The notes below the pieces were generated by a model. It saw only the letters and a list, made by a program, of their open reading frames with translations, had not been told where the DNA came from and did not search any database. Positions 59,901 through 64,000 of a DNA stretch of 64,000 bases are shown in pieces. Every line of letters begins with the position of its first letter. Positions within the stretch are counted from its first letter, which is position 1. A program made the translations under genes and the position numbers. Location of the stretch: the NCBI GenBank assembly GCA_026874595.1, contig CM049306.1, forward strand, positions 18,157,019 through 18,221,018, written 5' to 3'. Origin of the DNA: Sipunculus nudus (taxonomy: Eukaryota > Annelida > Sipuncula > Golfingiida > Sipunculidae).

Positions 59901-61891
59901 TTATTTATCTAAGACTTGACATTCAACGATCTCCTCCTAACATAAAATAGGAATTTCTTTATCGAGATCGTTGTAATCGTCACTCCGTGCAGTTCCTTAA
60001 TTGAAGCTAGGAACACATTCTGTTTTTAGACGCCCTTATTACGCACATTACGTCTGAGAGTGGAATGAATTAAAATAAAAATATTTTCAAATTTTCTGAA
60101 ATATCAATTTATTTGAAGTTAAATTATTATAATAATGTTGTAACAATATCAAGAGTGTTATAAATAGAAAATAAATATCATGGTTGAATTAGTATGAAAG
60201 AAAGAGTTGAAAATATTTTAAATATTTTTTTGTTTAAAACAAACTTTATGCTTAAACATAAAAACATATTAGATTTTATAATCACACATGTATAAGTATG
60301 TGATATATTACCTGTTCTGTTGTATCCCTTACTACGATATATCTTGATTAAAAAAAAAAGATCGTAGAATTCTCACGTTATAAAACACATTAAATTTACG
60401 TTTTATTTGGAACATATATGTTTGTTGCAGTTCCAGCGTATCCTGTTAAGATAGATTGAATTTCCAATATTTTATGATAATATTAAATATATTGGATATT
60501 TGCTCAACGTAAGAGAAATATATTAAAATTGTTTAATATTTAATGATATCATAATTTATAAATGTATTTTTAAAGTCGTATACGGATTTCTTTCATCATA
60601 TTTTAGTATGTACAATGTATTGTATTATATACTCATTACAAGCACAATCATAAGCACTTTAAATATATGCATGCAATGAAATTACATTTGCCATGTGGCT
60701 CTAAACTGACCACATGTTGACCAGTGCGTCTCCGTGACTTCCGAGTTTTACACATTTGGACCGCATCCAGGCACTTCGGAGTGGCGTCCGAGCACAAAAT
60801 CGTCTATAACTTTCAGATTACGGAATGGATAACTATGATTCTTCATGGAATGATAGAACAAACTTTATTTTATCAAAAGAAATTAAAATGGTGCTGATCT
60901 AGAGGTAATTTGTGCATATTTTAGCACTTTTTTATGAAAAATCCTTGGCTTCCGACTTCCGACTTCCGAGTTTTACACACAGCCGGTACAGGCACAGGTA
61001 CAGGTACTCTGAATTGTGTATCTTGGTACGGGTACAGGTACAGGTACAAGTACCTGGCCCCAACCCTGTAAAGCACACAGAATTGAGATTGGGTTGTTAC
61101 ACTATTTGCCTAAAACACTTCAGGTAAATTGTGTAATAATGATCACCAAATTTCAGTCATTACACGTAATGTCTGGAAAATTTAGGCATTCCATGAAATG
61201 AAATCTAAGCATTCTTAGGGGGAAATATATTGCCAGTATTTGCAAGAAAGTTCAATTTGACTGGTGACTATCACTCAGTTAATACCCCATAAAATAAAGT
61301 TTCTGTGATTATAGACCAAGTTATGACTCTGTTGTAAACAAAGATCATGTGTTTAAAACAGAGCCACAACTTGGTCTACTGTGATTATAAGAAAAATACC
61401 GACTGAAATGCCAATTTATAGCATATATTAAAACTCACCCCCCCCCCCCCCAGACTTTGTCTTTGCTCAGGCTACGGTCCTGTCATGTTCATTCCAACTG
61501 ATGTATATAGCGATGTCGTCGGGCTTTTAATGATATAATTTAGGGATATTCCCAAACATGCAGAAACAGTAGTACACATGAGCAGCACACAGAACAGTCA
61601 TTACCCTCATCCGAGGGACAATAGGTCTCTAACATGCGTACACGATCCACACTCACCCAGAGACGACGTGTTGATGACACATGTGCCGTTCAGTCCAGAG
61701 TCACCACTGACCAAGGATTCATTACGCCCGTATCTGAACAGCGTCAGGAAAGGCCCTCTGTGTAGTAATATGGGACTGCCGAATTTCCAGGCAACCAGCT
61801 GTATCAGCATGAACAGCATCACCAGAATCCCGCATCCTTTCAGCAACCTGAAGGGCTTTCCCTCCCCTAAGCAGCGGCAGCATCCAGCCAT
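26941..61891 (-). CDS. Gene 2: complete beta-1,4-galactosyltransferase-family enzyme, predicted beta-1,4-GalNAc transferase
   Basis: Spliced CDS (- strand, 5' to 3'): 61891-61657, 50306-50074, 34083-33896, 30120-29998, 28276-28181, 27202-26941; 1137 nt, 378 residues, a normal length for the family. All junctions are GT-AG and in phase. Predicted type II Golgi membrane protein: Cys-rich cytoplasmic tail (1-18), membrane anchor (about 19-36), short stem with sequons at N57, N68, N74 and N88, then the catalytic domain. Motifs: MGGRW (103-107), VAIVVPYRDR (118-127), HPFLQRQ (139-145), FNRGMLFNIGF (162-172), DVD (188-190), FGWGAEDDD (248-256), H283 and DGLNS. C112 and C183 align with the bovine B4GALT1 disulfide pair. 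From the DVD motif to His283, numbering is bovine minus 64 with no gaps. Ile225 replaces Tyr289, favouring UDP-GalNAc and a LacdiNAc product (GalNAc beta-1,4-GlcNAc). Introns are 11.3, 16.0, 3.8, 1.7 and 1.0 kb and full of repeats. Donor choice is inferred from one residue. Confidence 0.9.
27749..27796. repeat. (TA)n microsatellite in gene 2 intron 5
   Basis: About 24 uninterrupted TA units. The rest of this intron (27203-28180) shows nothing recognisable. Confidence 0.95.
28181..28276 (-). CDS. Gene 2 exon 5 with metal-ligand His (96 nt)
   Basis: Found by translating the - strand between the flanking exons; it is too short to stand out as an ORF. The acceptor is ttcatttcag; the donor is AAAAAG before gtaggt. 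It reads VVDKGYRVLRYPIPIARFK then TLSHASSPANQK, phase 2 at both ends. Length and phase equal the gene 1 exon at 4247-4342. Confidence 0.9.
28586..29700 (+). mobile_element. H-element E7, body type C, in gene 2 intron 4
   Basis: The 5' end is ACAAGTGACCCGTGGGTCAT then GACGCTCAGCC. The palindrome is changed on both sides at its centre. The 3' end is a GGAC/GGCC tract (29608-29652), 'gctatagctcagatgac', hairpin and CTAA at 29700. The interior is four units of the type C core (near 28806, 28978, 29143 and 29481), unrelated to types A and B, with GGTGGCACCACC at 29338. Confidence 0.78.
29998..30120 (-). CDS. Gene 2 exon 4 with donor-specificity Ile and GWGAEDDD (123 nt)
   Basis: The acceptor is gtctttgtag; the donor is ATAACAG before gtaagc. 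It encodes LLYATIFGGVTTF to EDDDLYN. Ile225 and the catalytic acidic cluster are here. Near-identical at the protein level to gene 1 (3784-3906). Confidence 0.93.
30413..30428 (+). repeat. (G)16 homopolymer
   Basis: Uninterrupted G run in gene 2 intron 3. Confidence 0.95.
30935..30951 (+). repeat. (G)17 homopolymer
   Basis: Uninterrupted G run in gene 2 intron 3. The surrounding 30429-31350 shows no other recognised feature. Confidence 0.95.
31354..31390. repeat. (GA)n microsatellite
   Basis: About 16 GA units followed by GGGG. Confidence 0.95.
31535..32315 (+). mobile_element. V-element copy 3: two 272-bp cores, (CGG)n, variant terminal hairpin
   Basis: Two tandem cores begin near 31539 and 31811 ('gaatgtag.tggcgccacctgtcat'). 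Each also has a second GGTGGCGCCACC (31690, 31974), and the shared words 'gaatttcagg.aatttggtca' and 'gagatatgagtgattttaac' recur. A CGG tract follows (32233-32263) and then a hairpin with arms GTATCCGC and GCGGATAC (32283-32312). Confidence 0.72.
32283..32312 (+). repeat. Terminal hairpin of V-element copy 3, covarying stem
   Basis: 8-bp perfect stem GTATCCGC/GCGGATAC. Compared with 1384-1410 and 45720-45746, one base pair of the stem is changed on both sides, so pairing is kept. Confidence 0.75.
32840..33003 (+). repeat. Type C core fragment with a solo H-element 3' terminus
   Basis: Contains 'atcatggcaatcaatgaatta' and 'gccccgtaactcgaa', which match the type C core. It ends 'acattcagtcagctgagctaa', the right half of the H-element terminal hairpin. 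The GGAC tract and the left half of the hairpin are lost. Confidence 0.55.
33050..33120 (-). repeat. tRNA-like SINE head
   Basis: On the - strand, 'tagcgaagcggttgtaaagc' resembles a Pol III A box (D-arm), and 'gagtttgaatccc', about 35 bases later, resembles a B box (T-arm). Spacing fits a tRNA-derived SINE promoter. Cloverleaf pairing is poor, so it is not called a functional tRNA. Confidence 0.4.
33896..34083 (-). CDS. Gene 2 exon 3 with DVD motif (188 nt)
   Basis: The acceptor is tcttcacag before AGCCCG; the donor is TACAA before gtaagg. It encodes SPGVRFNRG to WGY plus two bases of a Lys codon. Same length and phase as the gene 1 exon at 2893-3080. An alternative acceptor AG lies two bases further in but would break the frame. 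Confidence 0.92.
34750..37085 (+). mobile_element. H-element E3, A/B chimera, 3' end lost into a minisatellite
   Basis: The 5' end is ACAAGGGACCCATGGGTCAC. The left 0.55 kb is type A. From about 35320 the body is type B, matching 11613-13430 of E2. It stops at 'cctgttaacggccggacgg', where other copies continue into GGAC repeats and the terminal hairpin; here the minisatellite begins. Confidence 0.75.
37086..37595 (+). repeat. ~50-bp minisatellite, about ten copies
   Basis: Each unit starts 'gtaccaaggctggatgtgtg', then 'tacatgggtgttggtgga', then 'gtccagg'. Unit length varies around 50 bp. G and T predominate on the + strand. Because units are near a multiple of three, frames of up to 175 codons stay open on the - strand, but they are repeat by-products. 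Confidence 0.85.
37600..39477. other. Long unique stretch in gene 2 intron 2, unrecognised
   Basis: AT-rich and not visibly repetitive. Two short + frames (38332-38529 and 39047-39232) have protein-like composition but no motif I recognise and no supporting context. I treat the stretch as non-coding or a possible remnant. Confidence 0.4.
39478..42071 (+). mobile_element. H-element E8, full length, subfamily A2
   Basis: It starts ACAAGGGACCTATGGGTCAC, GACGCTCAGCTG. Two core units follow: 'gttgggcaaaatttaaggt' near 40820 and its relative near 41496; 'tatgtttgggccc' near 41012 and 41691. Core period is about 0.68 kb. It ends with (GGAC)n at 41999-42021, hairpin and CTAA at 42071. It is the cleanest A2 copy. 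Confidence 0.85.
42072..43050. other. Non-coding, no recognised feature
   Basis: AT-rich intronic sequence with no supported feature. Confidence 0.5.
43058..43092 (-). repeat. Solo H-element 5' end (diverged)
   Basis: On the - strand it reads AACAAGGAACTTGTGGGTCA then GGCGCTCAGCTG. The left arm of the central palindrome is mutated. No typical H body follows on its left. Confidence 0.55.
43150..45750 (+). mobile_element. V-element copy 2: seven 288-bp units, (CGG)n, terminal hairpin
   Basis: Probable 5' end near 43158 ('acatttcttcgcaccgcaag', then GAGTATCCCC and a C11 run at about 43203-43213). Core units are phased at 43345, 43634, 43924, 44212, 44500, 44786 and 45071 (period 285-290). A unique 3' part follows with GGTGGCGCCACC near 45407, a CGG tract (45682-45701), GGACCGGT and a hairpin (45720-45746). 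Each unit has two TGACCT-rich clusters, one reading TGACCTTGACCTTTGACCTC. Apparent 60-70-codon frames recur once per unit on both strands, but they end in stops and the unit length drifts out of frame. Confidence 0.82.
45720..45746 (+). repeat. Terminal hairpin of V-element copy 2
   Basis: GTATCCCC (45720-45727) and GGGGATAC (45739-45746), identical to copy 1. Confidence 0.78.
45751..46555. other. Non-coding, no recognised feature
   Basis: AT-rich intronic sequence with no supported feature. Confidence 0.5.
46560..47265. repeat. ~181-bp satellite dense in the palindrome AAACATGTTT
   Basis: Three to four imperfect units; the phrase 'atatttcatata' recurs at 46674, 46855 and 47036 (spacing ~181). 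'gggacaactaca.gttttagg' occurs at 46761 and 46942. By hand about 13 decamers match RRRCATGYYY in 700 bases, many exactly AAACATGTTT. No frame is open. Confidence 0.78.
47266..48897. other. Non-coding, no recognised feature
   Basis: Intron 2 sequence. A degenerate GGTGGCGCCATC occurs at 48600. No supported gene. Confidence 0.45.
48898..49760 (+). mobile_element. Element E9: H-type 5' end with TGACCT-core interior
   Basis: It begins ACAAGGGACCCATGGGTCTC, GACGCTCAGCTG, so it has an H-element 5' end. The body (49030-49690) is several diverged units of the V-type TGACCT core ('tgtgaccttgacctttga', 'agtggtgggccatat.taagtc'). It ends in a GGAC/CAGA tetranucleotide tract (49707-49751) then 'gtgataactatatggc', where the terminal hairpin is eroded or missing. 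Confidence 0.65.
49850..50020 (+). repeat. Type C-like fragment with GGTGGCGCCACC
   Basis: 'caggtggcgccacccctttt', then 'gacaatccatgcattaatta' and 'agatattggagtttttgtat' match the junction between units in E7 and 32840-32920. Confidence 0.5.
50074..50306 (-). CDS. Gene 2 exon 2: start of catalytic domain (233 nt)
   Basis: The acceptor is atatttaaag; the donor is GAACAG before gtaata. It encodes GRITVVESGNLSMPVLEAKF to LDYTVYLIEQ, including MGGRW, VPYRDR and HPFLQRQ, which are diagnostic for the first catalytic exon of B4GALT proteins. A transposon end lies only 12 bases upstream of the acceptor junction. Confidence 0.9.
50319..50350 (+). repeat. H-element 5' terminus abutting gene 2 exon 2 acceptor
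   Basis: ACAGAGACCCATGGGTCACG then GCGCTCAGCTG: the 5' end signature with two changes in ACAAGGG. No known H interior follows on its right. It starts 12 bases from the exon 2 boundary at 50306. Confidence 0.7.
50351..50915. other. Non-coding part of gene 2 intron 1
   Basis: AT-rich; nothing recognised beyond the adjacent H-element end. Confidence 0.45.
50915..51135 (+). repeat. CGGACA-type dispersed repeat, degenerate
   Basis: 'caacctgtctgaaggaccac', 'ggcaactggctgttatgacc', 'cagtccctttt', then 'acctgcctaatgcgggcaca'. The same words occur in order at 53750-53830, 53990-54190 and 55135-55215. It resembles a repeat I associate with marine invertebrates (from memory). Confidence 0.5.
51140..53740. 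other. Long non-coding stretch of gene 2 intron 1
   Basis: Mostly unrecognised. 51140-51330 is less AT-rich and includes GGGTCACGTGACTGG around an E-box-like CACGTG. No splice-supported exon was found. Confidence 0.4.
53750..54195 (+). repeat. Cluster of CGGACA-type repeats with a (TA)n tract
   Basis: 'acctgtctaataagaccacc' and 'agtcccttgggat' at 53776-53815; 'cggacacctctctaaggcgg', 'cagctggctattacggacat', 'agtcccttgatt' at 53999-54058; a third unit at 54085-54190. A TA/TG dinucleotide tract lies at about 53921-53965. Confidence 0.6.
54672..54890 (-). other. Possible processed-transcript remnant (unidentified)
   Basis: A 67-codon frame on the - strand starts MARMNFPHCDNVSFRLGVRV and stops at 54680, with AATAAA overlapping the stop codon. 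That looks like the end of a compact mRNA, as in retrocopies of small abundant genes. I cannot identify the protein, and the frame may be chance. Confidence 0.2.
55130..55215 (+). repeat. CGGACA-type dispersed repeat, best preserved unit
   Basis: 'aacctgcctaataaggacac', 'ctggctattaaggacaacat', 'cagtcccttggctatccgca'. Same family as 50915 and 53750. Confidence 0.6.
55220..56910. other. Non-coding part of gene 2 intron 1
   Basis: AT-rich. A 69-codon - frame at 56064-56273 has no recognisable motif. A C9 run lies at about 56736. Confidence 0.45.
56915..57850. repeat. Two inverted copies of a CTGGCCCCAACCCTG repeat end
   Basis: The - strand copy at 56919-56943 and the + strand copy at 57829-57845 share TACCTGGCCCCAACCCTG-like sequence with adjacent GTAC-type bases. 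A third copy (+) is at 61050-61068. The 0.9 kb between the first two is otherwise unrecognised. Confidence 0.5.
58115..61072. mobile_element. ~3-kb inverted-repeat element with GGTACA tandem ends
   Basis: The left arm (about 58200-58500) and right arm (about 60715-60990) are inverted copies. Left reads 'gctgtgtgtaaaactcggaa', 'gtcggaagccaaggattttt', 'agaatcatagttatt', 'ctgaaagttatagaa', 'gaagtgcc', 'gtccaaatgtg'; the same words occur in the same order on the - strand of the right arm. GGTACA hexamer tracts flank it (58128-58172; 60988-61048). The 2.2-kb centre (58500-60715) is very AT-rich with no open frame, so it is non-autonomous. Confidence 0.7.
61073..61435. other. Non-coding part of gene 2 intron 1
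   Basis: Contains an inverted pair 'agaccaagttatgactctgt' / 'acagagccacaacttggtct' (61312-61331 and 61358-61377) that could fold into a hairpin. Nothing else recognised. Confidence 0.45.
61436..61490. repeat. Poly(C) tract with GGCTACGGTCCTG repeat end
   Basis: C run at about 61438-61451 followed by 'agactttgtctttgctcagg' and CTACGGTCCTG. A similar pairing of C runs and GGCTACGCTCCTG is found at 62802-62912. Confidence 0.5.
61657..61891 (-). CDS. Gene 2 exon 1: start codon, membrane anchor, stem
   Basis: The chosen ATG (61891-61889) is the first in frame after a stop and is followed by G at +4. It encodes MAGCCRCLGEGKPFRLLKG, then a hydrophobic run (CGILVMLFMLIQLVAW), then a stem ending TSSL plus one base of a Gly codon. 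The donor is CTGG before gtgagt. The anchor plus basic flank fits a Golgi type II signal anchor. The cluster of Cys residues at positions 4, 5 and 7 could be palmitoylated (inference). Confidence 0.82.
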
Positions 61892-62340
61892 TAATTCTGA
61901 TTGTCAATGTCACACACGGAAGCAGTTTCAGCAAGCTCGGCTGCTCCAGCCAGCTCAAGACTTGGTCAGCCAGCTCCGCGTGGTGTAAGCAGGAACTTAA
62001 TCAGTCCAGGGCTGCAGTCAACCCGCCATGTTGCAGCAACTGTCACTGTGTTGTGTACAGGAAGCCCATTGCTGTGTAGTCCCACTGCAGCACGCTGCCA
62101 TGTACTCACAGACCTGCAAGATCAGATAGCTCGGTATTAATGGGATGCTATTCACGCTTCTCCGCATGTTCCGCAGCTCGCGGATGATGGACCGATTCAC
62201 GGTGGATTTTCCTGATAAATAATGAATCACTCCAAAACGAGGCCGAGTGCACTTTGACCCATATTGGACGCGAGGCCGTGGACGGCAAAACCATGTGGTA
62301 GAATGAACAGATAGTCCAGCCATGAACAGAGCCTAGTGGA
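61892..62340 (-). other. Probable 5' untranslated / promoter-proximal region of gene 2
   Basis: This stretch directly upstream of the gene 2 start codon is richer in G+C than its surroundings. It contains upstream ATGs, for example a three-codon uORF, ATG GCG GGT TGA, at about 62016-62027, which ends a longer 101-codon open frame beginning at 62323. I see no convincing TATA box. The transcription start and any further 5' splicing cannot be fixed from sequence alone. Confidence 0.35.
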
Positions 62341-62394
62341 GTTATAAGATGATTGCATTTCCATGAAATATACCTTCATGGTCTTTCCTACGTT

Positions 62395-62455
62395 GATTAA
62401 TTATTATTATTATCATTATTATTAATATAATTATTATTATTACTATTATTATTAT
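62395..62455. repeat. (TTA)n imperfect microsatellite
   Basis: Interrupted ATT/TTA triplets over ~60 bases upstream of gene 2. Confidence 0.85.
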
Positions 62456-62529
62456 ATACCTATAAACATTTATATGCGTAATCTGTGTCAGTACGAGTGA
62501 AAAGACGAGAATAACTGTCTGTCCTGCAA

Positions 62530-62609
62530 AATATTAAAACATTTATGATAAAAAAAAGATGTGACATATATATATATTATTAAAACATTTATGATAAAAA
62601 AACAGATGT

Positions 62610-62656
<47 letters not shown>
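62530..62656. repeat. Short tandem duplication and (AT)n tract
   Basis: 'aaaacatttatgataaaaaa' followed by 'agatgtgacatatatat' occurs twice (62535 and 62582). The second copy runs into an (AT)n tract of about 20 units. Confidence 0.85.
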
Positions 62657-62659
<3 letters not shown>

Positions 62660-62801
62660 TAGATATAAAAATATGAAAATATCCGTCACAAGTTATGTTT
62701 ACTTTAAATTTCATTATTGTAATTATTGTACACTATATATGCAGGAAACAAAAATTTGTATATATAAATATACACTCTTTGGCCAGCGTATATGCTATGG
62801 C

Positions 62802-62912
62802 TCCCCCCCCCCCCCACACACACACACCCACAGTGTCCCTCTCGAGGTCCCCCCCCCCCCCCCGGCACTCCCCCCCCCCCCCCCTTCCGTAGATCCTGGC
62901 TACGCTCCTGAC
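62802..62912. repeat. C-tract cluster with (CA)n and GGCTACGCTCCTG end
   Basis: Three C runs (about 62802-62815, 62850-62863, 62869-62883), a CA tract between them, then 'gtagatcctggctacgctcc'. A frame crossing it encodes a Pro-rich low-complexity peptide and is not credible. Confidence 0.75.
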
Positions 62913-64000
62913 GATTATCAGTTGCGTTCGCCAGATCCGTCGAGTGCAGACTTTAATCACTACTTATATATGATACCAGGACTGGCTAAATTCCTTAAAA
63001 TTGACGTTTTGCAATAAAAGGTATATTGTTTATATTGAATATTGGACGGATCTAATGCACTTGAGCACATTTTGGACGGCAAGTTGCATTTTGTAAAAAA
63101 AAGGTGATTTCTATTCAGTAAACACTACGGTGTGTTGACAGGGTGTTTGTAAACTTAACTCATCCGGTGAACGTGCAAAGGATGTACAATATTATGACAT
63201 ACGATTAAGAAAGATCACATGCGCTTCCTAAATTACAATATGGTTTGTGTATGGATTAAAAACAACTATATGTATATAATATTAAATATATATATATATA
63301 AATTATATATTTTGTTGGTCTGCATCGAGGTATGATGATAATGTTTATTATTTACGTTGTTGATAGTACCTTCAAATATTCCTCCGATCACATTTACATT
63401 TACATTATAACCTTTACAGCCACGTTTACCTGAATGATGTCAGGTGCATATAGTTCCCACGGTGTATTTTTTCTCTGCCACGTCTTCATGTGTTCAGTTT
63501 AATGCCCCATATCTAAAGATTCTATGTCTATCTGTTGTTCGGCTGAATGATTACATTAAATTTATTGATATATTTTGCCTGGGTTAAATGTGGGTATAAA
63601 ACATTATAAAACAAAACCCCTTGTAAAGCTAAATTCAACTTTAATAATGTTTCGGTTATCAAATCAACTTACCGGAATCGTTTTTCCACCATGTGAATAT
63701 CTGGTTATATATTAACTAAATAATAATATATGGGATATTTAAGTATGCTATAGACGCTGCTTGGGTGATCGAGAAAGATAACCTCAAGATCACAGTCATG
63801 TATACACAGAATATCAAATCTATAAACACATAGACGTGAAATATAACATAGACTCGTGACCACATACATCTCTGATAAGCTCGAGCACCTATATATAGGT
63901 GTACTTAATCATGGGAGGTTACATTCGAGGGTATGATAAGCTGTATATCTTGCTTATTGACACAAGGGAACAATGATAGCGCGATATGGACGATAATTCG
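62913..64000. other. Upstream flank of gene 2, no recognised gene
   Basis: AT-rich, with a short (TA)n run near 63286-63300. Any distal promoter or further 5' non-coding exon of gene 2 could be here, but I see no specific support. Confidence 0.45.

Noticed and set aside
62018-62323. 101-codon - frame directly upstream of gene 2 start considered as an N-terminal extension
   Set aside because: It is in a different frame, ends in a stop before the gene 2 ATG, and the chosen ATG already gives a proper Golgi signal anchor. Treated as 5' UTR.
62673-63017. Proline-rich 114-codon frame upstream of gene 2
   Set aside because: Crosses three poly(C) tracts and a (CA)n tract; low complexity, no domain, no splice support.

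Overview
This window looks like a stretch of an AT-rich invertebrate nuclear genome. I read it as lophotrochozoan and probably molluscan, with moderate confidence. Evidence: interrupted genes with GT-AG introns, invertebrate-type beta-1,4-glycosyltransferase exons, and many non-coding repeats with TGACCT, GGCGCC and (GGAC)n signatures that I associate from memory with mollusc genomes. I see no bacterial operons, CRISPR arrays, rRNA or intact transposase or reverse transcriptase genes.

Genes. Two paralogous beta-1,4-galactosyltransferase-family (CAZy GT7) genes lie tail to tail. Gene 1 is on the + strand. Its last four coding exons run from 2893 to 5074, and its 5' exons must lie left of the window. 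Gene 2 is on the - strand and appears complete: six coding exons from 61891 down to 26941, 378 residues, with a Golgi-type N-terminal membrane anchor. The shared exons are identical in length (188, 123 and 96 nt) and phase, so the two genes are duplicates. Both have Ile where vertebrate B4GALT1 has the specificity-setting Tyr289 (bovine numbering). This predicts UDP-GalNAc rather than UDP-Gal as donor, and so LacdiNAc synthesis in the Golgi. Gene 1 has short introns (0.34-0.70 kb). Gene 2 spreads over 35 kb because its introns are packed with repeats.

Repeats. Most of the remaining sequence is mobile-element derived. One group, called H-elements here, shares a 5' end (ACAAGGGACCCATGGGTCAC then GCTCAGCTG) and a 3' end ((GGAC)n, a 14-bp hairpin, then CTAA) but carries at least three unrelated interiors. 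Copies lie at 7040-9727 (-), 10975-14156, 17105-19719, 21280-26152 (interrupted), 22301-24494 (inserted in the previous copy), 28586-29700, 34750-37085 and 39478-42071, with 5'-end fragments at 43058, 48898 and 50319. A second group, V-elements (1-1415, 43150-45750, 31535-32315), has tandem cores, a (CGG)n tract and a terminal GTATCCCC/GGGGATAC hairpin. Both groups have the layout 'tandem core, GC-rich short tandem, terminal hairpin', which resembles non-autonomous Helitron-like (HINE/pearl-type) elements. No autonomous partner is present.

Other structure: a 288-bp array dense in nuclear-receptor half-sites, a 181-bp satellite dense in AAACATGTTT, a ~50-bp minisatellite at the broken end of an H-element, a ~3-kb inverted-repeat element at 58.1-61.1 kb, a tRNA-like SINE head, recurring CGGACA-type repeats, and many G/C homopolymers and microsatellites.
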